A DNA stretch of 64,000 bases. Source: Streptomyces sp. PR69. Its GTDB lineage: Bacteria; Actinomycetota; Actinomycetes; Streptomycetales; Streptomycetaceae. Shown piece by piece: positions 57,760-64,000 of this stretch (position 1 is its first letter; each line of letters begins with the position of its first letter). The notes beneath the pieces are model-generated. The model worked only from the letters and a program-made list of their open reading frames with translations. It searched no databases and had not been told where the DNA came from. The stretch covers positions 1 to 64,000 of the forward strand of contig NZ_JAOWCB010000023.1 in NCBI RefSeq assembly GCF_026420845.1. Direction: 5' to 3'. The translations under genes were made by a program, and so were the position numbers.

Positions 57760-58809
57760 GTGACCGCTGAAACACCCGCCGACACTCCAGGCACCCCGGA
57801 CACCTCGGGCAACCCGGAAAACCCGGACGCTACGGACACCACGGACGCCGAACGGACAGGACGTCTCGTCCTGCTCACCGCCAGCCACCGGGTCGCCCCC
57901 GGACTGCTGTCCTGGCCCGCCTGGCAGACCCTGCACGCCGCCGACCGGGTGCTCTGCGCCGACGACCGCCATCCGCAGCTGCCGTATCTGCGCGAGGCGG
58001 GCGTGGCCGTGGAGATCGCCGGCCCTTCGGCGCAGGAGCTGGTCGACGCGTGCGCGGGCGGACGGACCGTCGTCGTCCTGGCGTCCGGCGAGGGCGACCG
58101 GTCGCTCACGGACGGGCTGGCCCGTATGGCGGGATCCGGGCGGGTGGCGATGCCGGACCTGGAGCTGCTGCCCGGCTCATACGACCTGCCCGGCGCCCGA
58201 CTGCTGGATCTGGTGCAGGTCATGGACCGCATCCGCCGCGAGTGCCCCTGGTCCTCCCAGCAGACCCACAAGGGCCTGGCCAAGTACGCCATCGAGGAGG
58301 CGTACGAACTCGTCGAGGCCATCGAGGACGGCGACCGCGTCGAACTGCGCGAGGAACTCGGAGACGTACTCCTCCAGGTCGTCTTCCACGCCCGGATCGC
58401 CGAGGAGCACGAGGACCCGGACGAGGCGTTCTCCGTGGACGACGTCGCGGGGACGCTCGTCGAGAAGCTGATCCACCGGCACCCTCATGTCTTCGGCGGC
58501 GAGAGCGCGACCACGCCGGAGGAGGTCAAGGAGCACTGGCTGCGCACCAAGGCCGTCGAGAAGCAGCGTGTCTCGGTGACCGAGGGAGTGCCGCTCGGAC
58601 AGCCGGGTCTTGCGCTCGCCGCCAAGCTGGCCGCGCGGGTGCGGAACGCCGGGCTCGATGTGGAGCTGCCGAAGGGCGAAGGCGTCGGCTACGAGCTGCT
58701 GCGCCTCGCCGTGCGCGCCGAGGCCGACGGCGTCGACCCGGAGGCCGCGCTGCGCGCCGCGGGGCGGGCGTTCCGGGACGCGATCCTCGCCGCGGAGGCG
58801 CTGGCGTGA
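57760..58809 (+). CDS. mazG: Nucleoside triphosphate pyrophosphohydrolase
   Basis: MazG hydrolyses unusual or damaged NTPs to NMP and pyrophosphate. The 349-residue protein has the MazG metal-binding motif IEEAYELVEAIEDGD and EELGDVLLQVVFHARIAEE, then ALxAAGxxF in the C-terminal half. The N-terminal 130 residues look like a shortened tetrapyrrole-methylase-type domain as in YabN. GTG 57760 start. Its stop overlaps the P450 GTG as GTGA. Confidence 0.93.
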   Translation: MTAETPADTPGTPDTSGNPENPDATDTTDAERTGRLVLLTASHRVAPGLLSWPAWQTLHAADRVLCADDRHPQLPYLREAGVAVEIAGPSAQELVDACAGGRTVVVLASGEGDRSLTDGLARMAGSGRVAMPDLELLPGSYDLPGARLLDLVQVMDRIRRECPWSSQQTHKGLAKYAIEEAYELVEAIEDGDRVELREELGDVLLQVVFHARIAEEHEDPDEAFSVDDVAGTLVEKLIHRHPHVFGGESATTPEEVKEHWLRTKAVEKQRVSVTEGVPLGQPGLALAAKLAARVRNAGLDVELPKGEGVGYELLRLAVRAEADGVDPEAALRAAGRAFRDAILAAEALA

Positions 58810-60107
58810 CCGACGGGCCGCACCCCGCGTCGCCCGGCTCCTCGCCCGGATCGGCGTCCGGCCCCGCGTCGTCCGGGCCCGTGCCCGCGCTGTTCAGCTG
58901 GGAGTTCGCCACCGATCCGTACCCCGCCTACGCCTGGCTGCGCGAGCACGCGCCCGTACACCGCACCCGGCTCCCCAGCGGTGTGGACGCCTGGCTGGTC
59001 ACCCGGTACGCCGACGCCCGGCAGGCGCTCGCCGACCAGCGGCTGAGCAAGAACCCGGCGCACCATGACGAATCCGCCCACGCCAAGGGGAAGACGGGCA
59101 TCCCCGGCGAGCGCAAGGCGGAGCTGATGACCCATCTGCTCAATATCGACCCGCCCGACCACACCCGGCTGCGGCGGCTGGTGTCAAAGGCGTTCACCCC
59201 GCGCCGGGTCGCGGAGTTCGCGCCGCGCGTCCAGGAGCTGACCGACCGGCTCATCGACGGCTTCGCGGGGCGCGGCAGCGCGGATCTGATCCATGAGTTC
59301 GCCTTCCCGCTGCCCATCTACGCCATCTGCGATCTGCTGGGCGTGCCGCGCGAGGATCAGGACGACTTCCGCGACTGGGCCGGGATGATGATCCGCCACG
59401 GCGGGGGGCCGCGCGGCGGGGTCGCCCGGTCGGTGAAGAAGATGCGCACGTATCTCGCGGAGCTGATCCACCGCAAGCGTGACGCACTCGGGGACGATCT
59501 GATCTCCGGGCTGATCCGGGCCTCCGACCACGGCGAGCACCTCACCGAGAATGAGGCCGCGGCCATGGCCTTCATCCTGCTGTTCGCGGGTTTCGAGACG
59601 ACCGTCAATCTGATCGGCAACGGCGTCTACGCACTGCTGCGGAACCCAGAGCAGCGCGAGCGGCTGCAGACGTCGCTGGCGGCGGGGGAGCGCGGACTGC
59701 TGCACACCGGCGTGGAGGAACTGCTGCGCTACGACGGGCCGGTGGAGCTGGCCACCTGGCGGTTCGCCACCGAGCCGCTGACCGTCGGCGGTCAGGAGAT
59801 CGCGCCGGGCGACCCCGTGCTGGTCGTGCTGGCAGCGGCCGACCGCGATCCGGAGCGGTTCGCCGAGCCGGACACTCTGGACCTCTCCCGCGCGGACAAT
59901 CAGCATCTCGGCTACGGGCACGGCATCCACTACTGCCTCGGCGCACCGCTCGCCCGGCTGGAGGGACAGACCGCGCTCGCCACGCTGCTGACCCGGCTGC
60001 CCGATATCCGGCTTGCGGCCGATCCGGCCGATTTGCGGTGGCGTGGGGGGCTCATCATGCGCGGACTGCGCACGCTCCCGGTGGAGTTCACAGCGCAGAG
60101 TAACTGA
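58806..60107 (+). CDS. Cytochrome P450
   Basis: The 433-residue P450 has the heme motif GYGHGIHYCLGAPLAR with thiolate Cys, the I-helix FAGFETTVNLI, the ExxR EELLRYDGPV and PERFAEPDTLDLSR. GTG 58806 overlaps the mazG stop; the frame upstream is the shadow of mazG. No ferredoxin is adjacent. Being co-translated with mazG is an odd but apparently stable pairing. Substrate unknown. Confidence 0.93.
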   Translation: MTDGPHPASPGSSPGSASGPASSGPVPALFSWEFATDPYPAYAWLREHAPVHRTRLPSGVDAWLVTRYADARQALADQRLSKNPAHHDESAHAKGKTGIPGERKAELMTHLLNIDPPDHTRLRRLVSKAFTPRRVAEFAPRVQELTDRLIDGFAGRGSADLIHEFAFPLPIYAICDLLGVPREDQDDFRDWAGMMIRHGGGPRGGVARSVKKMRTYLAELIHRKRDALGDDLISGLIRASDHGEHLTENEAAAMAFILLFAGFETTVNLIGNGVYALLRNPEQRERLQTSLAAGERGLLHTGVEELLRYDGPVELATWRFATEPLTVGGQEIAPGDPVLVVLAAADRDPERFAEPDTLDLSRADNQHLGYGHGIHYCLGAPLARLEGQTALATLLTRLPDIRLAADPADLRWRGGLIMRGLRTLPVEFTAQSN

Positions 60108-60239
60108 TAGCGCGTCAGTTTCGTGATGATTGCGTGATCCATGCTGCATCGACTTGTGACTTACGTTCGAATGCGGCTAGGTTCACCTGCCATCTCCGCT
60201 GCTTCAGCGGTGCTTTGCAGTCACACGGAAGGCAATCGC

Positions 60240-61352
60240 ATGCGCTCCGGGAACGGTCGACACCGCCGACCCCGTCAGGCTCCGGCCCTTGTCGTCGCGG
60301 CGGGGGTGACCGGTTCGGCCATCGCCATCCCCCTGCTGGGGGCCGGGTCCGCCTCCGCCGCCGACGCCGCCGCCTGGGACCGGGTCGCGGAGTGCGAGAC
60401 GGGCGGGATGTGGAGTGCCGACCTCGGCAACGGGTATTACGGCGGGCTCCAGATCTCCCAGCAGACCTGGGAGGACTTCGGAGGCACGGTCTATGCGCCG
60501 CGCCCCGACCTCGCCAGCCGTGCGCAGCAGATAGCCGTGGCGGAGCAGATCCTCAAGGTGCAGGGGGCCGACGCCTGGGCCAACTGCGCGGCGACCGCGG
60601 GTCTGCGGAGCGGCGGCGAGTCGGCCGACGTCGACCCGGGGGTGGAGCCGGGCGCGGTGTCGGACGCGGTGCCGGGTTCAGGCGCTGACTCTTCCGGCGT
60701 CGGCTCCGCCGGTACGGGCTCCGCCGGCGAGGGTGGCGTCGATGAGGGCTCCGCGGGTACGGGGACGACGGCGGCCCCCTCCCCGGACTCCCCTTCCTCC
60801 CCTTCCCCCTCTTCCTCGCCCTCCTCCGTGCCGGAGGGCGTCGAGCAGCCCACGACCCGGTCCGGGGCGGGCTTTTCGGAAGCGCCGCAGGAGAGCGGCC
60901 TCCGCGGCGGCGCATCGGCCTCGCCTGAGAGCTCCGGTGGCTCCGGCGGCTCGGACGCTCAGGCCCTCCCCGAGGACGCCGTGGAGCCCACTCGGACCAT
61001 CGAGCCGACCGACCCCGTCGGTCCCGTCGACTCTGATCTGACGGTCGGCGAGGGCACCGGACGGCATCGCGGAACACCTGCGGATGAGTCCGACAAGTCG
61101 GGCATCATGGAAGATAGCCGTGAAAGCGGTAGGCATGCCTCACGGGGTGACAGTTCCTCACGTGACGCATCCGGCACGGCCGTCGACGGGCAGGGCTACA
61201 CCGTGCGCCCCGGGGACAGTCTCTGGTCGATTGCCGACGAGCGTGAGGTGCACGGAGGGTGGCCTGCGCTCTATGAGGCCAACCAGGAGACCGTCGGGGA
61301 GGATCCTGACCTCATTCACCCTGGCCAGAGCCTCGATCTGGGTCTGAAGTAA
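60240..61352 (+). CDS. rpfC: Resuscitation-promoting factor with LysM domain
   Basis: The 370-residue secreted muralytic enzyme has a signal peptide ending SASA-ADA, then an Rpf domain (WDRVAECETGGMW, GNGYYGGLQIS) with catalytic Glu in ECETGG. A long Ser/Pro/Gly linker and a LysM domain (YTVRPGDSLWSIADE) follow. ATG 60240 has GGAAGG upstream. A hairpin CCGCTG-CTT-CAGCGG sits in the leader (60196-60210). The symbol follows the S. coelicolor naming by position from memory. Confidence 0.88.
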   Translation: MRSGNGRHRRPRQAPALVVAAGVTGSAIAIPLLGAGSASAADAAAWDRVAECETGGMWSADLGNGYYGGLQISQQTWEDFGGTVYAPRPDLASRAQQIAVAEQILKVQGADAWANCAATAGLRSGGESADVDPGVEPGAVSDAVPGSGADSSGVGSAGTGSAGEGGVDEGSAGTGTTAAPSPDSPSSPSPSSSPSSVPEGVEQPTTRSGAGFSEAPQESGLRGGASASPESSGGSGGSDAQALPEDAVEPTRTIEPTDPVGPVDSDLTVGEGTGRHRGTPADESDKSGIMEDSRESGRHASRGDSSSRDASGTAVDGQGYTVRPGDSLWSIADEREVHGGWPALYEANQETVGEDPDLIHPGQSLDLGLK

Positions 61353-61579
61353 CGGAAGTTCGGGGTGCTATGTCCGGTTCTGCGCAAGTGAGACAAGCGT
61401 CTCTCTGCCTCAACTGGCGTGTCGTGGCTGTCGAATCCGCCCGAATCGCCCCTCACCTGCGGAAATGTATGTCAAGTCGATCGCGGAAAGAGTGATCCTT
61501 CCGTGATGTTCGGCCTTGAGCGGCGGCGGGCGGTGTGTTTACGGTTCCAACCGCTCGCCATCGCGGGCCCCGTCGACCG

Positions 61580-61798
61580 TCACGCCGAATCCTGCCGGCG
61601 GCCGGGGGGAACAGTCGTCGCGTGGAGCGCCGAAGGCAGGAGCGGGGGACCCAAGGTAGGTGCCGGGCCCGGCCGTTGAGAGTGCACACCGTGCGCTTTC
61701 GGCAATCGGGACCGGCTTGGGGTGGAGCCGCGCGCTAGGACGCGCGGCCGGGCACTCATCTGGCCCGAACCCGACAGCTCACCTCGCAGGCGTCGGTG
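61580..61798 (+). ncRNA. Cyclic di-AMP riboswitch (ydaO/yuaA type)
   Basis: The leader of rpfA carries the conserved ydaO segments in order: GCCGAATCCTGCC (61584-61596), GCGGGGGACCCAA (61642-61654), CTTGGGGTGG (61716-61725), and CCCGAACCCGACAGCTCACC (61764-61783), then CGCAGGCGTC. This riboswitch controls rpfA in S. coelicolor (established knowledge). It ends directly before the ribosome site GAGGAG of rpfA. Confidence 0.92.
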
Positions 61799-61811
61799 AG
61801 GAGACAGTTTC

Positions 61812-62561
61812 ATGCTGCTTTCCGGCAAGGGCAAGCACCGCCGTCCGTCGAAGGCCACCCGTATCGCCACGCTCGCCGGCGTCACCGGCGCCGCGGTTGC
61901 CGCACCGCTGCTGGGCGCGACCTCCGCCTCCGCCGCGACCGCCGCCGAGTGGGACAAGGTCGCGCAGTGCGAGTCCGGCGGCAACTGGTCCATCAACACA
62001 GGCAACGGCTACTACGGCGGGCTGCAGTTCTCCGCCTCCACCTGGGCGGCCTTCGGCGGCGCCAAGTACGCCGCGCGCGCCGACCTCGCCACCAAGGCCC
62101 AGCAGATCGAGATAGCTGAGAAGGTCCTCGCGGGCCAGGGCAAGGGCGCCTGGCCGCACTGCGGCGTCGGCCTCTCCAGCGCCGCGTACACCGGCGGCGG
62201 CTCCTCCTCGAACTCCTCCTCGAACTCCGGCTCCGGCTCCGCGCAGCAGTCCCAGCCGAAGCAGTCGCAGAAGCGCAGCGAGGCCCCGACCACCCGCTCC
62301 GAGCGCTCCGCGTCCCCGGCCCCGGCCAAGCAGAAGCCGGTCAAGCAGAAGCCGGCCAAGCCGGCCGCCAAGCCCGCCGCCCCGGCGAAGGGCTTCAAGA
62401 AGGGCGACGGCGAGTACGAGGTCAAGTCCGGCGACACACTGAGCAAGATCGCTGAGGCCGAGGGCGTCAAGGGCGGCTGGCAGAAGCTGTACGACCTCAA
62501 TGACGACATCATCGAGGACGCGGACCTGATCTTCCCGGGCCAGCAGCTCCACCTGAGCTGA
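61812..62561 (+). CDS. rpfA: Resuscitation-promoting factor RpfA
   Basis: The 249-residue secreted enzyme has a signal peptide, the Rpf domain (WDKVAQCESGGNWSINTGNG, YYGGLQFSASTW) with catalytic Glu in QCESGG and a Cys pair, a Ser/Lys/Pro linker, and a LysM domain (YEVKSGDTLSKIAEAEGV). It cleaves peptidoglycan during spore germination. ATG 61812 follows GAGGAG. Expression is controlled by the c-di-AMP riboswitch before it. Confidence 0.95.
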   Translation: MLLSGKGKHRRPSKATRIATLAGVTGAAVAAPLLGATSASAATAAEWDKVAQCESGGNWSINTGNGYYGGLQFSASTWAAFGGAKYAARADLATKAQQIEIAEKVLAGQGKGAWPHCGVGLSSAAYTGGGSSSNSSSNSGSGSAQQSQPKQSQKRSEAPTTRSERSASPAPAKQKPVKQKPAKPAAKPAAPAKGFKKGDGEYEVKSGDTLSKIAEAEGVKGGWQKLYDLNDDIIEDADLIFPGQQLHLS

Positions 62562-62578
62562 CCCGCCCGGCTATGACC

Positions 62579-62621
62579 GCCCCGGTCCGGAGCGCTTCCC
62601 CCGTGCGCACCGGGCCGGGGC
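62579..62621 (+). terminator. Terminator of rpfA
   Basis: GCCCCGGTCCGG pairs with CCGGGCCGGGGC (one G-U pair) over 12 bp, about 20 bp after the rpfA stop codon. It is followed by TTCC. Confidence 0.65.
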
Positions 62622-62630
62622 TTCCGCGTG

Positions 62631-62690
62631 CCGTACCTGCCGTACCGCGCCGTACCGCGCCGTGTCACGCCGTGCCATGTCGTGTCCGGC
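62631..62690 (+). repeat. Six tandem 10-bp repeats upstream of eno
   Basis: Units at 10-bp spacing read CCGTACCTGC, CGTACCGCGC, CGTACCGCGC, CGTGTCACGC, CGTGCCATGT and CGTGTCCGGC. The period is close to one helix turn, so the CGT steps face the same side of the DNA. They lie between the rpfA terminator and the eno promoter area. Confidence 0.7.
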
Positions 62691-62901
62691 GGTCACGCCG
62701 CGGTTACTACTGACTGGTAGGTACGTGGTCATTCGCCCCGCACCAGTCCACTTCGCCCCCTTTTTCGTCCCAGCGGGCGGGCGTCGGCAGGCGGCGGCCC
62801 CCGAGCCGGTTAGGCTCTTGCCGCAAGGCCGAATCAGACCCTGCACTGCTGGCTGTCCAGCTCGCATCACAACTTGCGTCACATCCCAGAAGGAGATGCT
62901 C

Positions 62902-64000
62902 GTGCCGTCCATCGACGTCGTCGTAGCCCGGGAAATCCTGGACTCCCGAGGCAACCCCACGGTCGAGGTCGAGGTTGGCCTCGACGACGGCAGCACCGGC
63001 CGTGCTGCCGTTCCGTCCGGCGCCTCCACCGGTGCGTTCGAGGCTCTTGAGCTCCGCGACGGTGACCAGAACCGCTACCAGGGCAAGGGCGTCGAGAAGG
63101 CCGTCCTCGCCGTCATCGAGCAGATCGGCCCGGAGCTCGTCGGCTACGACGCCACCGAGCAGCGCCTGATCGACCAGGCGATGTTCGACCTGGACGCCAC
63201 CCCGGACAAGTCGTCCCTGGGCGCGAACGCCATCCTCGGCGTCTCCCTGGCCGTGGCCCACGCCGCCTCCGAGGCCTCCGACCTGCCGCTCTTCCGCTAC
63301 CTCGGCGGCCCGAACGCGCACCTGCTGCCCGTTCCGATGATGAACATCCTCAACGGCGGCTCGCACGCCGACTCCAATGTGGACATCCAGGAGTTCATGA
63401 TCGCTCCGATCGGCGCGGAGTCCTTCTCCGAGGCCCTGCGCTGGGGCACCGAGGTCTACCACACCCTGAAGAAGGTCCTGAAGCAGAAGGGCCTGTCCAC
63501 CGGTCTCGGCGACGAGGGCGGCTTCGCCCCGAACCTCGACTCCAACCGCGCCGCCCTCGACCTCATCCTTGAGGCGATCAAGGAGGCCGGCTACACCCCC
63601 GGCCGCGACATCGCGCTGGCGCTCGACGTCGCCGCGTCCGAGTTCTACAAGGACGGCTCGTACGAGTTCGAGGGCAAGTCCCGCTCGGCCGCCGAGATGA
63701 CCGAGTACTACGCGGAGCTCGTCGAGGCCTACCCGCTCGTCTCCATCGAGGACCCGCTCTTCGAGGACGACTGGGACGGCTGGAAGACCATCACCGAGAA
63801 GCTCGGCTCCAAGGTCCAGCTGGTCGGCGACGATCTGTTCGTCACCAACCCCGAGCGGCTCGCCCGCGGCATCGACGAGGCCGCCGCCAACGCCCTGCTC
63901 GTCAAGGTCAACCAGATCGGCTCGCTGACCGAGACCCTGGACGCCGTCGAGCTGGCCCAGCGCAACGGCTTCAAGTGCATGATGTCCCACCGTTCCGGCG
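62902..64000 (+). CDS. eno: Enolase, 3' partial
   Basis: Enolase converts 2-phosphoglycerate to phosphoenolpyruvate. The first 366 residues are in the window and run off its end. Motifs are AREILDSRGNPTVEVEV, AAVPSGASTGAFEALELRDG, the catalytic Glu in GDEGGFAPNL, SIEDPLFEDDWDGW and the catalytic Lys in LLVKVNQIGSLTET. GTG 62902 follows AAGGAG at 6 bases. Confidence 0.97.
   Translation, partial: MPSIDVVVAREILDSRGNPTVEVEVGLDDGSTGRAAVPSGASTGAFEALELRDGDQNRYQGKGVEKAVLAVIEQIGPELVGYDATEQRLIDQAMFDLDATPDKSSLGANAILGVSLAVAHAASEASDLPLFRYLGGPNAHLLPVPMMNILNGGSHADSNVDIQEFMIAPIGAESFSEALRWGTEVYHTLKKVLKQKGLSTGLGDEGGFAPNLDSNRAALDLILEAIKEAGYTPGRDIALALDVAASEFYKDGSYEFEGKSRSAAEMTEYYAELVEAYPLVSIEDPLFEDDWDGWKTITEKLGSKVQLVGDDLFVTNPERLARGIDEAAANALLVKVNQIGSLTETLDAVELAQRNGFKCMMSHRSG

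Noticed and set aside
58050..58805. P450 start placed far upstream in the same frame
   Set aside because: The upstream part is the shadow of mazG, and GTG 58806 gives a normal P450 N-terminus.
61419..61679. Small ORFs in the rpfA leader
   Set aside because: The segment is explained by the c-di-AMP riboswitch, with conserved RNA blocks in the right order.

Overview
The window looks like chromosomal core DNA of a Streptomyces or very close relative. Base composition is very GC-rich and third codon positions are mostly G or C. GTG starts and 1-4 base start/stop overlaps are common. The protein set is typical of the genus: GTG-started galTEK, LAETG surface protein, resuscitation-promoting factors behind a cyclic di-AMP riboswitch, SpoIIE-type phosphatase, SUKH proteins. 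From memory, the gene order resembles the S. coelicolor stretch from the gal genes to enolase; this was not checked by alignment.

Layout. 1-7.1 kb: the 3' part of a PQQ-propeller membrane protein, then a galTEK operon led by, and followed by, atypical LuxR-type response regulators. 7.0-10.4 kb: MarR regulator, tam-like methyltransferase, and a desaturase-TetR operon. 10.6-19.3 kb: housekeeping block with ppc, an LAETG wall-anchored protein, a small membrane protein, and the leftward run tRNA-Gln, glmU, prs, rplY, pth. 19.5-32 kb: an orphan histidine kinase; a cluster of toxin/immunity-type domains (YwqJ-like deaminase, SUKH-3, WHH nuclease-SUKH fusion, and an 1100-residue Imm35-linker-deaminase-SUKH-4 protein); a coiled-coil protein; an MFS remnant; and a MacB/FtsX-type ABC pair. 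32-36.4 kb: a non-coding stretch with a dispersed repeat array and a 40-bp perfect palindrome, then mfd. 36.4-49.2 kb: a membrane protein, a HAD-GAF-SpoIIE-HATPase fusion, and a leftward sugar operon (binding protein, ATPase, permease, two FGGY kinases, histidine phosphatase, 2-hydroxyacid dehydrogenase) divergent from a DeoR regulator. 49.2-53 kb: a nuclease-like lipoprotein, then a break where a truncated acetyltransferase abuts a truncated small gene of an XRE-regulator operon that looks less GC-rich. 53-57 kb: surface-glycan style genes (methyltransferase, GtrA, polysialyltransferase-like, GT2). 57-64 kb: SurA-like lipoprotein, mazG, P450, two Rpf muralytic enzymes (the second behind a c-di-AMP riboswitch) and the start of eno.

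How genes may work together. GalT/E/K form the Leloir pathway and are translationally coupled. The desaturase and TetR genes share ATGA overlap, suggesting feedback control of membrane unsaturation. The sugar operon encodes import plus phosphorylation of an unknown substrate, likely controlled by the divergent DeoR protein. The toxin/immunity-domain proteins show no secretion signals and fuse a predicted nucleic-acid-modifying domain with a SUKH domain in one chain. This makes them the best candidate in the window for an incompletely described intracellular system. All functional statements come from reading motifs by eye; no search was run.
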